From positions 434,001 through 498,000 of the forward strand of contig NW_024468916.1 of the NCBI RefSeq assembly GCF_011745365.1: 64,000 nucleotides of DNA. The letters run 5' to 3'. This document shows, one piece after another, positions 1 to 12,145 of the stretch. The number at the start of each line of letters is the position of its first letter. The stretch's first letter is position 1. Made by a program: the position numbers and the translations under genes. The notes below the pieces were generated by a model. That model was given only the letters and a program-made list of their open reading frames with translations. It had not been told where the DNA came from and searched no databases. The stretch comes from Cryphonectria parasitica EP155. Lineage: Eukaryota > Ascomycota > Sordariomycetes > Diaporthales > Cryphonectriaceae.

Positions 1-192
1 AGTAATTACAGAGATAGATTGCGCTTGCTAAGCTTATTAAGCTAGCTAAGCTTATTAGTTAGCAATAATAGCACTCTAAGCTTGCTATTATTTATACAGA
101 TTCTAAATATACTAAATAAGCTAGTATACCTAATTAATTAGTTCTTTCTGAGTAGAGGCGTACGAGAATGAAGAGATTTCTGGAGAAGCTAT
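1..192 (-). pseudogene. gag: gag N-terminus of A0 (RIP-degraded, truncated by window edge)
   Basis: Codons run leftwards from 192. The expected start is ATA where ATG-GCT-TCT would be natural; the same ATA is present in A1, A2 and A3. The peptide is Ser/Thr-rich, then Gln-rich once TAA/TAG are read as Gln, which suggests a coiled-coil segment at the start of a Ty3/gypsy Gag. Several in-frame TAA/TAG codons show it cannot be expressed. The rest of gag lies outside the window. Confidence 0.75.
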
Positions 193-252
193 TGTATTCC
201 GTATTGCTCAAAAGGATAATACTGAACTGTTCTTGAACAAGAATTATTAAAA

Positions 253-698
253 TGTAATGAGTACTGCAGCAATCTGAAGATTCCAAAGTATACAAAGAGG
301 ATTTATGCTAACAAAAGCAGTATTAAAGTGCTAAGTTCTTGAATACGGAACTATACAAGTCTTAGTAAGCAATGCAAGTATTTACTGCTTTTGAAGCTAT
401 TAGAATAGAGAGCAATCTGATACTTAGATTGATAACTAAAGAGCTATATACTGTATTTATCTAAGAGTAAGGAATGTGCAGTTATATATTCAGCTCTTCA
501 GTATAGCTCACTCTGGCTTACTACTGATTCAGATGATTCGGGCTTACTGAATCATCTAATGATCCAGTAATCCATCCCTGTTGCAGCTCTAACTCTAGAT
601 TATGTAATCAATGTTCTATCAGCACGTTGGGTTCCTGATACCCAGTCCTTGTTGCTTGTGACCTGTTTCGTGACCTGCATGTTGGATGGGTTATAACA
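253..698 (-). repeat. 5' LTR of A0
   Basis: A 446-bp LTR bounded by TG...CA when read as an LTR (TGTAATGA at 253, TATAACA at 698). In element orientation U3 is the right part. The R/U5 half (left) is close to A2 and A3. The U3 half is different, with its own short inverted repeats around 525-575. Confidence 0.9.
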
Positions 699-701
699 AA
701 G

Positions 702-925
702 CAGCTCTATAATCTATATCTTGTAGCAAGAATAAAAGCAAGAGCAAAGCTGTAATAGAATCTTGTATCAAGAAATAAGCTAAGTTCGTTCAATCTCAGA
801 ATTCTTCCTTTGTTTTTAATAATAATTCTTTAGCGAATGATATAAATAATATGAATTTGAACAGAATGAGAAGAGAGCTATTAGATGATATTTATGGATA
901 TTCTAGTAATAAGAATAATATATAA
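702..925 (+). pseudogene. Opposite-strand Ser/Lys-rich ORF of B1 (3' part)
   Basis: Homologous to 41128-41420 (minus) in B2. The frame runs through repeated Ser-Lys pairs, then Asn-rich and acidic stretches, to a TAA at 923-925. In-frame TAA near 711 and 786 are probably RIP products of Gln codons. The ORF lies on the strand opposite to pol and converges on it. Its 5' part is cut off by A0. No domain is recognised; Lys/Ser-rich character suggests a nucleic-acid-binding or nuclear protein, but this is a guess. Confidence 0.5.
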
Positions 926-944
926 AAATAAGAGATCTTCATAG

Positions 945-1004
945 ATTGTAGTATTTCTTTAGCGCTCTATATTTTTCATACATTGCATTCCAATATACTG
1001 CAAT
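945..1004. promoter_or_regulatory. Inverted repeat between convergent ORFs of B1
   Basis: Arms ATTGTAGTAT (945-954) and ATACTGCAAT (995-1004) pair with one G-T type mismatch. The same arms are perfect in B2 (41049-41058 and 41099-41108). The repeat lies between the pol stop and the stop of the opposite-strand ORF, a place where a bidirectional 3'-end signal would fit. Confidence 0.5.
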
Positions 1005-1212
1005 TTTTGAATAACGAAAATAGCTTTAGAGCTAGTTAATATGCTTTATACTGAATGCTTTGAAATTTTTAAATAGATTTACAGTATTCTGTAGCAAGTA
1101 GTAGCAAACAATACTTTATCCCTCCTTCCTCAGCAAAATACACAAGATAGAATAGAAAAGATGAAAAGAAAATGTATTTTATAAACAAAAAGGAAATATA
1201 AATAGAAAGAAA

Positions 1213-4200
1213 TTAATCTTTTTTACAAGCTAGAAATGCTGATTTAGTTGGAATTAGTATAAATATTTTACTTCTATCTGCTTTCTCCTATTCTTATCTC
1301 TCCTTCTCTACTGCTTATATAAAATATTTACTATTATTAACTTCATTTCCATTCTCAGCATTATCATCCGCTTTAGTTGCTAGATTAATAATCTCTGAAT
1401 CAGAACTAGTTTAGCTAAGTATAGAGTTATGCTTAATAATATCTGAAATTCAGAATATAGCATCATTGCTTGAATCTGCTTTCTGAATTTCAAAAATATT
1501 ATTATCTGATTCCTCTTACTAGAAAGCTCTTATTAAATCCAGCTTTTCTGCTAATAATTAGCTAGATTGAAGCTTAATATCTTCTTCTCAAAATATAAGC
1601 ATTTCGAATTCTTAAATGCTATTTATATTCTATACAAACTTTTTGAGATTAGTAGCTAAATATATGCTTTTTAGCAGAACTCCATCTATAATCTTGAGCT
1701 TTTAAGCATATTTATTTAGAATCTAAGCAATTAGATATAAACTCTTTTACTTATAAGAGATCTTAGCATTGTATAAGTAGCTTATTTTCTAAATATAATT
1801 ATAAACAAGTACAAGATCTTCAACATTCAGTTAAGATTTTCGTATCAAATTCTATATTTAACTTTTAGCTATAATTTTTTAATAATATACTTAAACAGCT
1901 TTAATTGCCTTCTGTATATTATCTTTCTTAGCTGCAATCATTCTTAACTGCATTTCAAACGCTTTCTAAGAGAATTAGTTTTTGATTTATATAAGAACTT
2001 TCTATATTAGAATTTTAGTTTCAATTGGAATAAGCAGCTTCTAACTAAAAATCAAATAGAAGAAGCTATATTTATATAACTAGCAAATCATAGTTCTTTC
2101 AGCAAAAAGTGCAAATCTTAAGTACTGCTTTCATCTTCAGAGTTAAGCATTAGCTAGCTTAGCAAGAATACTTGCTAAGAAAAGATAATCAGCTTCTATT
2201 TATTCTTAAATATAGGAATTATAATTAGAAATCTGAATAAGCAAGATCTCAAGAGCTCTAATAATCTTAGCTATCTTAGCCTTATTTTCTAGTTCTTTAT
2301 CAATAATAATTTTGAGAAAGCACTTGAATACAAAAATAATCTCTTTCAAAATAAACTTCCTTATTTCCGCAGCTATAGCTTTCTTGAAAGATCTTACAAG
2401 CATATAGCTAATCAGATTATAACAAGCTTCTATAAAATATCTATAACTGCTATTCTCAGCTATATATTGAATATTAATACTAATTCTTGTAAAGAATTAA
2501 CTTGAAAGAATCGGAATTACTTCTTCCTTTCATATCTTTGAATTAAACTTTGCATACTTCTTACAATCTGAAACAGCATTAGCTATATCTATCCAGAAAT
2601 CTCTCCAGTAGTAGAATTGCTTAATACAAGCTATTATAAAATCTCAATCTTAATATTCAAACTTAGTATAATATTCTCTAATAATTTAGCAATAAAGATT
2701 AGAATTATTTACTATTTATTAATAAAGAAGTTTTGTATTAGTATAATACTATAGAGCTTAATTAAGTATTTAATACTTTAATACTTCTATTATAAAGTTC
2801 TTGTAATCCCTCTTGAAAAGTTTTAATAGAATAATCCTATAATATAAGAATTCTATATATTATTTCAACTATTTCATTTACTAAAAAGTTGAATTTAGCA
2901 GTAATATTAAATTAGCTCTATCTGAATTTATGCTATTAAGCTAAGCATTATACTAGTTCTCAATATTACTATCTTTATTTTTCTTAGATAATATTAAATA
3001 TAAAGATTAAGAAAGAGCATTAGCTATAAAATTCTTTAATCTAGAAATATATTTAATAATAAAATCAAATATCTTAATTACTACTATTCATTTATTCAGA
3101 AGAGTATTAGATATATTATTTATTTCTTTATTAAATTAATTTATTAGAATGCAAGTATTAGTTTTCAGAATAAAATAATAATTATAAAAATACTGCTAAA
3201 GAAACTATAAAGTATAGAGAATAGCATAATACTCCCTCTTAATAGCATTATACTTCTATACTACAACTATTCAGATTTTGCTAATGAAATATGCTAGCTT
3301 TTATTTATTCTCTACTATCTGCATTAATACAGCATTTCAGCCCAATAAGCTTGCATTCATCATAAGAATAATCTTCTTAGTATCAATACTATAATCAATT
3401 GAAATAATAACTAAACAAAACATAAGTATTCGAATAAGTATAGCAATAGCTTCTTTCTATTCCTTCTCTTATTTTCATATAATATCTTTCTTAAGAAGAT
3501 TGTAAAGTAGTTAAGCAATGATTGCAAAATTCTAAATCCAAGCTATATAATAAATAATCAATTCAATAAAAGAGCAAACATCTTTGATATTCTTGCATTC
3601 TATTCAAGCTAGAAGCTTTTCCATCTTTCTATTCTAAAGTTATTATCTGCTAAAACTAATAATATAATCAATCATATTAACTTTTATTCAGCATCATTCT
3701 AACTTAAATGCTGAAATTGTAGCTTCAGCTAGCTCTGCATTTATAAGAATCTTATTAAGATTTCCGATATGCTCAGCAATATACTTATGCACTCCAGAAA
3801 GGCTTGGAATCTCTTCATTCCTATAGATTATTATAAAACTATAAATAGGAATATTATCGAGAAAAAGCTAGTATATATAAGAAATAAAATTATATAGAAG
3901 TTTAACTATTATTCTTATAAACTGAGCAACAGAGTTAGTAGCACTCTGGAATAGAATATACATTCTGAATAAGCTTAAGAGCATTAAGAAGATTATTATA
4001 TTCCTGCTATTAGAATATAATTGCACTTGATTATACTTGGAAAAGAAATTAAGCAATAAAAAAATCTTATATATAGCAAACTTCTCTGAGAATTCATCTG
4101 AAACAAGCAGCATAAAAGCATTCTTAAAGCTATACTTGTTATACTTTTAAGCATTATTGATTAAGTATAAGCTACTATTCTTTTTAATAATCAGAAATTA

Positions 4201-5004
4201 GTTATTTCTGTATAATATATAGCTTTTCTTAATAATCTCTTATTTAATACATTATTTCAGAAGCTCTATTAATTTTAGCTTAAAAGCATTGAGAATTGAA
4301 ATATGCTTCGCTTGAAAGATCTTATAAGATATAATTCTAATTTCTTGCAAGAAAGCTACTTTCTCAATAATCTTTCCAATCTTAATAAAGTTTCATGCAA
4401 AAGCTTTAATTCTATTTCTCAACATATATTTAAACATTTCTTTCTCAGCTTCAGAAAACTCTTTACAGTTTTTCTCTTGCATAGCAGCTTACTAATCAGA
4501 TCTTAAATGCTAATTAGAATTCAGATCGCTAAACTTGAATTCAATTCACTCATCATACTTAATAAGCTTTGTAAATTGCTAAGCTCATTTCATCTTCTTA
4601 ATCTTAGCAAGCTTTTATTCAATTATTCCTTTCAGTACTAAACTATCAGACTAGAAATCATTAATTAGCTTAATCTTCTTATCTTTGAGCTTATAAAGAG
4701 TATTAATCAGATCTAAGATATCTTTTCTTTCCTTTCCTATACAATATAGCTAGCATAAATAGCACTAGCTGCTATATATTTTATATAAACAAGATTCTTA
4801 AATCGCTTCTTTCTTATTCACTATAAAGCAACTCTTCTTCAACTTCCTTCCTATTAGTTCTATCATTAACTCATTCACAACAGCTGCAATATCTCATTCA
4901 AGTATAAATATTACAGCTATATCTCCCTCTTTCAACAACACTCACTCTGGAACAACTTCTCTGCTAACAGCCCTGCATCCCTTAGAATAACTACCAGCAC
5001 TCAG
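1213..5004 (-). pseudogene. pol: pol of B1: reverse transcriptase, RNase H, integrase
   Basis: Reads from the frameshift site at 5004 to a TAA at 1215-1213 in one frame, exactly 1,264 codons, the same as B2 once A3 is removed. The RT is visible at 4113-3868 (the FSxYNQVQLY block, followed by the FLNN that replaces FLDD). The integrase core is at 2403-2206 (IxVDxELENK where DGGPENK is usual) and a GPY/F-like module follows near 1800. Catalytic Asp codons have become Asn and many Gln/Trp codons are stops, so the copy is dead. It shows the intact target site where A3 entered B2 (around 2123-2128). Confidence 0.85.
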
Positions 5005-5010
5005 TTTTTT
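5001..5010 (-). promoter_or_regulatory. -1 ribosomal frameshift site of B1
   Basis: On the minus strand the heptamer A AAA AAC (5010-5004) is in phase with gag-protease and is followed at once by TGA (5003-5001). The pol frame is the -1 frame. The same heptamer and immediate stop occur in B2, B3 and B4. Confidence 0.75.
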
Positions 5011-5103
5011 AATATAATTCTGTATAAACCCTCCTCTTCAAGAAATTTCTAACTGCTAATTATAATAACTAGTTATACTCCTCCAAAGGCAAAGCTTGTA
5101 TAG

Positions 5104-5583
5104 TGTAATGAGCACTGCAGCAATCCGAAGATTCCTAAGTACACGAAGGGGTTTATGCTAACAAGAGCGGTGTCAAAGTGCTAAGTCCTTGAATACGGAA
5201 TCGTACAAGTCCTAATAAGCGATGCAAGTGTTCACTGCCTTTGAAGCTACTCAGTATATGAAACTGAATACTTAGATTGACAACTGAAGAACTATCTGAA
5301 GGAAATCTATCTAGCAGCAAGAAATGTAAATCTTCATATATCTGGTTCTTTAGTTTCTTGCTTGCTGGTGATCATTCTGGATTATTACTGATTATTCCGG
5401 ATTACTACTGATTACTGAGCGCTGGTGATTACTAGTGATTGCCTTATTATCTGATTGGTTGGCTTATAATTCTAACTCTGAGTTATATAATCCTTGTAAG
5501 TTGTCTGATATTGAGTTATAATATCTGATTCTTGTTTGCCTGTGATTTGTTTTCGTAATCTGCATATTGGATGAGTTATAATA
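5104..5583 (-). repeat. 3' LTR of A1
   Basis: Pairs with 12170-12649. It starts TGTAATGAGC and ends ...GTTATAATA, where the other LTR has ...GTTATAACA (C to T at the end). Directly inside it, 5584-5600 reads on the minus strand as a purine-rich tract (GAAGGAAGATGA), the polypurine tract. Confidence 0.93.
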
Positions 5584-5600
5584 TCATCTTCCTTCTATTA
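5584..5600 (-). other. Polypurine tract of A1
   Basis: Minus-strand GAAGGAAGATGA immediately upstream of the 3' LTR. Equivalent purine runs abut the left LTRs of A2 (15080-15095) and A3 (32974-32990). It confirms the minus orientation of the element. Confidence 0.7.
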
Positions 5601-5647
5601 GTTGTTGTTCTCAATGATCTTCTGTAAGTATTCAGCAAGTTCTCCGT

Positions 5648-6376
5648 ATGCATGGTTATGCCTTTCTAATCGAGATGTTGAATAGAACTTTAAATTCCTA
5701 TATTAGCAAATCTTCTTCTGATGCTTCCATTACTTTCTCGAAGCTGCATTTTCGTTATCTCAAGCATTATTCATATATTGAATTCACTGGCTATGAAGTT
5801 ATACTGTGCTTATTGTATCTGAAGGAGAGAGTGCGATATAAGATAGTAGATAGGATTAAGAGCTGTTCTTAGTGTATGAAACAAGATTATTCCTGTAATG
5901 CTGATCGAATTTCTATATTTTCTTATAAGCTTTCTCTTTCCTCTTTCTTAGTTCTTGCTGATAATATTGCCTTAATATCTCGTATTACTAATGAGTTAGT
6001 TTGTTTGGATAGTAGGAAGATAGAGGAGAAGAAGCGTTTGTTAGAGTATTAGCAAGAGCTAGCAGATGCTTAAGCTCGTTTGTTTGAGTTTCTAGATTGT
6101 TTGTTTCATTTGAAGAAGCAGCAACGCTTCCTTCAGGAGAAGGGGATAAAACTGGTGAATGAGGGCCTGGAGGAGGAGGAGCGCGAGCACGTAGCGGCTG
6201 AGGTGCAGGCTGTGGTTTCCGCGGAGCCTGTGGTTGTTCCTGGGGATCCCTCTTCTGGAGGTTTTGACTGGAATTCTGTAGATGTAAGGAATGCAGTGGT
6301 GGATTAGTCAGGTTTTCTGGAGAGCGAGGTCTTTGAGAGCTCTGGAGCTCAGTTCGGGGCGGAGCGATTGTCTTAG
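5648..6376 (+). pseudogene. aORF of A1: opposite-strand Cys-motif/coiled-coil protein
   Basis: One frame from ATG 5648 to TAG 6374-6376 (243 codons). It has only four in-frame stops (TAG near 5870, TAG near 6050, TAA near 6071, TAG near 6305), all explicable as RIP of Gln or Trp codons. Visible parts are a short Cys cluster CSxCMKQDYSC around residues 73-83, a long charged, Leu-spaced coiled coil (about 120-190), and an acidic tail with FDWNSVD. It lies between the chromodomain end of pol and the 3' LTR, transcribed towards pol. The two stop codons overlap in the four bases TTAG (6373-6376). The 3' half, about 6120-6376, is strikingly GC-rich. The function is unknown; small Cys-rich coiled-coil proteins beside gypsy pol genes are, from memory, common in ascomycete genomes. 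Confidence 0.65.
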
Positions 6377-9300
6377 GTGCTGGTTTTCCTTTTCCAATAT
6401 TTAGCTATCTTTTCTTGAGCATTTTTAATGTTTTTCTACAGTTTCCAAGAATTTTCGCTTGCTAAATAATCTTTTTATTTGATAAGATATTCTCTTATAT
6501 TATTTATGCTTCTATGCCTGAGAATCTTCTCTATCTCATACTCTGATTTATTATTTTCCATTTCTGCTGTATTATTTGTTAGTATTTTCTATACTACTGA
6601 TTTCAGCAATAAGATATGAAAAATCGAGTATATCTTTATCCTATGAAATAATACTAATTCATAGTTAACTGGAGAAATCTGTTGCAAGATTTTGAATAAT
6701 TCTAACTTCTTATAATCAAGCTTGTTGCTGAGTTTAGTTATTTTAATGTTTTTTCGAAGTAGATAGATCTTATCTTCCTTCTGTAGGATTAGTTCCTCAA
6801 TCCTTTTGGAGTTTGTATATTATATTATTCGTTTCTGAACGAATTGTAGTTCTGATCAGAGTTTCTTCTAAACTTTCTTAATCTTCTTAATTCTTTTATC
6901 CGCAGCTTCTATATCTGCTTCTAGCAGTATCTTATAGTAAGCTATTGGATTATATCTATAGAGTATAAAGAATAATGATTTCTTTATTATGCTTGTATTT
7001 GTACTATTATAAGCGAACTGTGCAAGAGATAATAAGTTAATCTAGTTATTCTGTTTCTGATTGATATAGTATTAAAGATATTATTCAATAATCTGATTTA
7101 TTCTTTCTATCTATTCATCTGTTTGCAAATAAAATGCTATAAATATTCTGTAGTATATTCCAAGCTGTTTTATAAGCAAAGTTCAAAACTTTGAGTTGAA
7201 CTTTCTATTTCTATTAGAGATTACTTTCTCTGATATGCTATAGTTAGCAATAATCGTTCTAAGGAATGCATATACGAATTTCTCTGCTATATTGCTTTTC
7301 TTATAGAAGAGAAAATAAGTATATTTGCTTAGTTTGCAAATTACTACTAGAATGTTATTATATTGCATCTTAGTTAAGAATTCTTATAAGAAAGATAGCT
7401 TAATAATAAAGTTTAGATTAATAGATTGCTAAATAGTTGTAAGTACTAGTAAGAAGTACAGTAGTTTATAAGGCTTATATCTTTCTGCTTTATTCTTCTT
7501 ATAGCTATTGCATTATTATAGAATGCTTTCAATTCTTTTCTTAAAGTCTAATGGATTCCAGTATCTTTTGATGCATTTATAGATTGCTCTAACTCTCTGA
7601 TGCTTATATGCTGATATACTATATATATTCTTGATATAGTTATCTTGTTTGTTTGAAGTTATTGATTCTGAATTTCTTTTCAAGAGTTTAATTCTGAGAG
7701 CAGCATTCAGTTCTCTATATGCATTAACGAGATTTCCTAACTTATTTTAAGCGAAAATATTCTATATATCTAAGGAATCTATATTTTGATAGTTTGATCT
7801 TCTACTAAAAGCATCTGCTTATTCGTTTTCTGAGCTTTTGCAGTGCATAATTTTAAAATCGAACTATAAAAGGAATTCTGTTTATTTAATTTGTTGCTTA
7901 TTCAAAATCTTAGTTATTATAAATGTAGTCAGATTCTTATAATCCGAGTAAACTATGATTAGATATTGTATACTAATAAGATAATATTGCTATTTCTCAA
8001 AAGCTTTCACTATTGCTATGAGTTTCTGATTAGGGATTCTGTAGTTGATTTCCAAGCTATTTAACTTCTTTAAAAAGTTGCTTATAATCCTTAGATATTC
8101 TTAGTTATCTTGCTGACTAAGTTATTTTCTAAGTGCATATTCTGATGTATTAGTTTTAATTTCAAAGAGCTTATAGGAGTTTGCTTTATATAGAACTAGC
8201 TCTGAAATGATGTGCTTAATGATCTTATTAAAAGCTTCTTGTGCTTTGGAGGTTTATTTGAAGAATTGATTCTTTTTGATGAGATTTGTAAGGAGGTATA
8301 TAATCTAGCTGTAGTTCTTAATGAACTGCTTATAGAAGTTAATATAGCTGAGAAAAGACTTAATATTTCTAATGTTCTTAGGAATTAGCTAGTTTCTGAT
8401 AGCTTTTATCTTATTCTTCTATAGCTTAATATATTCTAGCTTGATTGTAAATCTAAAGTAATTAATCTTTTGTATATAAAAGTAACTTTTTGCGAATTTC
8501 ATAAGGAGTTTTGCATCTTGAAGTATTTGCAATACTATTTCTATATATTTCTTGTATTCTTCAAGTACTTGAGAGTAAATAAGAATATTATTAAGATAAG
8601 CAATAATAAACTGATTTAAATACTTGCATAGAATGTAATTAATTATTTTCTGAAATGAAGCTGAAGCATTTATTAGATTAAAGAGCATAACTAAATATTC
8701 GTAGTATTTATAGCATGTTCTGAAAGCAGTTTTCCATTCTTCTTCTTTCTTTACTCTAATTAGATTATAAGCTTTTTTTAGATTTAGAACTGTAAATTAC
8801 TATACTTCTTATAATCTATCTTATAATTTCTTGATAAGTAGTAATAAATATTAGTTCTTAATTATAATATTGTTGAATTGCTTATAATTAATATATAGCT
8901 TAAGCTTGCTATTTTTCTTAAATATAAATAAAATGAAATATTCTGCTAATAATTATAATAATTATATATATTCTTTCTTAAGATTTTCATTAAGATACTT
9001 CCTAAGTGCTTCTAGCTATATCTTGTTTAGTTTATAAATAGAGAAGAATTTGAGCTATTTCTCTTCTTGTAGCAGAATTTCGTAGTTGTATGAATTGTAT
9101 TCTAGCAATCCTATATCTAATTCTTTCTGAAATAGTTTCTTAAATTTATAGTATTCTTGTAGTATGCTTGCAAGTATTGATTCTGATTCTTGTGCTGTTT
9201 CTGCTATCTGAAGGAATAGTAGATACTGTTAAGTATGCTTCTTTTCTGATAGCGTTTTCGAGAGCTTTAAGCGTTTGCTCCGGGCTGAACTGATTGCTTG

Positions 9301-10068
9301 AAAGCTTGATTTCGAGATTTTTCTTATATAAGTTTACAATTTACATTCTGAAGCCTTTTCTTGTTGCTCCGGGATGAACTGATTTGCTGAGAATCTTGCT
9401 TTTATTGTTTTATTAATCTGTTAGCGCTCTAGCACTATTTGGGTTTGCTTATTACTAGATTCTTTTTCTTAAACTGCTAGCTCTGCTGATTTAAAGGTAT
9501 ATATGAAGTTGTATGAAGCTTTTTTTTCTGAGTATTCTTTAATTACTAGCTTCGATTCTGCGCTATTAATTATAATTATTTCTCTGGATATAGCTTGTTT
9601 TCATGAGATTTAGCTAATAGTTTAATCGATTCAAGAATTGTACTTCTTGAGCTATAGAAGCCTTATAATCAGCTTATGCTATGCTATATTTATAATATCA
9701 AAAGAAGCTCTGATTATATATTCTTGAATTAAAATAGATAAATAATTAGTTTTCTTATTAATTACTTCTTGATTATATGCAATAGATTGTTCTTTTATAG
9801 TGCTAAGAATATATAAGCATTTCTTTTATTTCTATTATAGTTATATCTGATTAATGATATATAAGAATATAAAGTTTCCTTAAGCATTACTATTCAATAA
9901 TGCACTATACTTATATTCTTGAATGTATATATTAAACTTAATATAAGTATAATCTGTTCTGAAAGCTTTATATAGGAACTATTTTGATCTGATTATCTGC
10001 AGTTTCTTTACAAACAATTCTATTCTTTTGAATTTATTAAGAACTGCTTGTTCTTCTAAGCTTGCTTC
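6373..10068 (-). pseudogene. pol: pol of A1: protease, RT, RNase H, integrase, chromodomain
   Basis: About 1,230 codons in one frame, ending at TAA (6375-6373). Protease: LLNSNAQ at 9903-9883, where LLDSGAQ is expected. RT: 8688-8419, with YLNNILIYS for YLDDILIYS at about 8598. Integrase core: 7368-7183 with VISNRNRKF for VISDRDRKF, and the QIERKNQ glutamate motif near 7110. A chromodomain (EYEIEKIL..., YLIKxKDY, ENSW) occupies about 6560-6380. The RT-before-integrase order and the chromodomain make this a chromovirus-type Ty3/gypsy. The frame is -1 relative to gag. Catalytic Asp to Asn changes and many stops show it is inactive. Confidence 0.9.
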
Positions 10069-12110
10069 GCTGCTTCTTGAGCAAGCTTTCTAGCTTGCTT
10101 TTGCTCATATTGTTATTATTCCTAGTCTTTCTTCTATTAATGCTAATCGCAAATCTTATTATTAATATAAATCGTATAAAGTATTGTATTATACTGCTAT
10201 CATTTTATTTTCTTGTTTATATATTGCATAAAGTAATTATCTAGTAATCCGATGTATACATTATAGTGCTATCTGTTAAGAATCTCTCTAAAGCGAAGTT
10301 TCTATTCTTTAATAGCTTGAAGGATTTATTCTGGTTTTCTAATAAGAAACTATTCGTATTGTATCTTATCTGAGAAATGCGTTTTGCAGCTACAATAGAT
10401 GCAGGAGATCTAAGCTAGTTTATAATGTAGATTGTAGAGTAAGCTAATCCAAGGATTCTCATCTCCTTATGCTTTAATATTTTGCAAGGAGATGCAGATA
10501 AAAAGCTCTTTCAGCTCTATTCTGTAAACGAGATATTTAACTCATATTGTTTCCTTATTCTATCTAATGCTGAAGAGAAATCTTCCTTTAGGCTTGTTGG
10601 GCATATTGTTTGCAGAGAGCTTCTGCAAGCTGCTAGATTGCTTGCTTTAGCTTGATTCTTTTGTTGCTTGAGAAGCGTTTTCTATATTGCTTAGATATTT
10701 GTATTAGTAGCTAAGAAAGTACTATTCCTTATTCATATCCCTAGTTATAGTGCTTGATATAAGTGATAAAGAATGTTGAAGAATATTATTGCTAAGCTCT
10801 TCTTCTAGTATCTGAATGCTTCATTTAGTAATATCAGAGCAGTTCGAGTTATTGCTGCTTATAATTATGCTGAGCGTATACTCTTGCTCTGCTATTGCTA
10901 TCTGCTTGTAGCGCTTAGATTTCTGAGGAAACTATTCTGAATCTTCCTTATTCGAGAGATGTATTAAGCAGTTATTGTTGTAGCAGAATGTTTAGCTGAG
11001 ACTTCTATAATTAATAGAGTTCGATACTTGCTCCAAGAAAGTATTTTTGCTTAGTTAATTGAATTTCTATTGTTAAACAATATTCATCTGATATTCTTTC
11101 TGAATTAATTGCTATTTGTTCTTTCAGAATTAATAGCAGTTGTATATAATATATTCTTATTTGTTGCAGTTGTAGCAAGTAATGCTATTTCTTTTGCTAT
11201 ATTGCTTATTAGTAGTATTGAGTTTTATGGAATTAGTATATATAGTACTGCTTTAAGCTATACTGCTATATTAACTGCTATTCTTATTTTAGAGTTTCTT
11301 GCTTATATTAGCTAGAAATCTTTAAGTTTAGCTTTCTTTCTTTTTAAACTTCTCTATTTATTGTTTATATAGATAGTTGTTAATACAGATAGCTTAATTG
11401 GAAAATATTGTAAAGTTCTTTAGCTAATTCTGCTTGGAGATTTCATTTTTAATATCATTCTTAAATTTCTTATAATAATGCTTTATAAGATTCTTATCTT
11501 TCTATAGGAGTTGCGCTAAAAGTTGCTTAAATCTAACTGTATAAGCAGAAGCTAACTTGGTCTGTTTAAGATTTATAAGCTGCTAAGCTATAATGTATTC
11601 TTTATTAGGATTATTAAAGATCTTCTTAAAAGCTTTCTCAAAGCTTTTAAAAGAATTAAATATATTCTTAGTACTCTGGATATGCATGTTAGGATTGTTC
11701 TAATGCTTCAAGTAGTTGCATAGAGAAAGCTTGTATTAGATAAGAGCATTCTTTTCGAAATGAGTTTCTATAAGAATAATTTTCTTAGATTTCTTAGTAA
11801 ACTGAGTCTTATAATATAGGAAATATGCTTTGCAGTAAATAAGAAATTTATATAGCATCTTTTAGTTGCTATTATATATAGCAGGCTTGTTTATCTTATA
11901 TGCTTTTCCAGCATTATTAGTAGTTGCAGAAATAAACTGTGTCTGCTAAGCTTGTTAAGCTAGCTAAGCTTATTAATTAGCAATAATAGCGCTCTAAGCC
12001 TGCTATTATTTATATAGATTCTGAATATACTGAATAAGCTAATATATCTAGTTAATCAGTTCTTTCTAAGTAGAAGCACATAAGAACGAAGAGGTTTCTA
12101 AAGAAGCTAT
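10008..12110 (-). pseudogene. gag: gag of A1 with CCHC zinc knuckle
   Basis: Frame from ATA 12110-12108 (RIPed ATG-GCT-TCT) to TAA 10010-10008, about 700 codons. The N-terminus is Gln-rich once TAA/TAG are read as Gln. The middle matches the Ty3/gypsy Gag core pattern: FKSFEKAFK, then AxQLMNLKQ, then SAYxIRFKQLL (clearest in A3). The zinc knuckle CYNCNK-x-EYI-x4-C lies near 11180-11140. The C-terminus is Lys/Gln-rich and overlaps the start of pol. The hydrophobic plus-strand ORFs at 10062 and 11109 are antisense shadows of this gene. Confidence 0.8.
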
Positions 12111-12145
12111 CGTATTCCGTATTGCTTAAGAGGTAATACTGAACT

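Larger units (their letters stand above)
1..698 (-). mobile_element. Gypsy family A, copy A0 (5' end only)
   Basis: The right-hand (5') end of a minus-strand family A element that continues left of the window. It holds one LTR and the first part of gag, and matches the corresponding ends of A1, A2 and A3 base for base apart from transitions. It ends at 698 with TTATAACA, and B1 sequence starts at 699, so A0 sits inside B1. Bases 699-703 (AAGCA) should be its target duplication, but the other copy lies outside the window. Confidence 0.9.

Noticed and set aside
10062..11315. Hydrophobic plus-strand ORFs (also at 19481, 20525, 38433) resembling membrane proteins
   Set aside because: They are antisense readings of the Lys/Gln-rich tail and zinc-knuckle region of A gag, repeated at the same place in each A copy.
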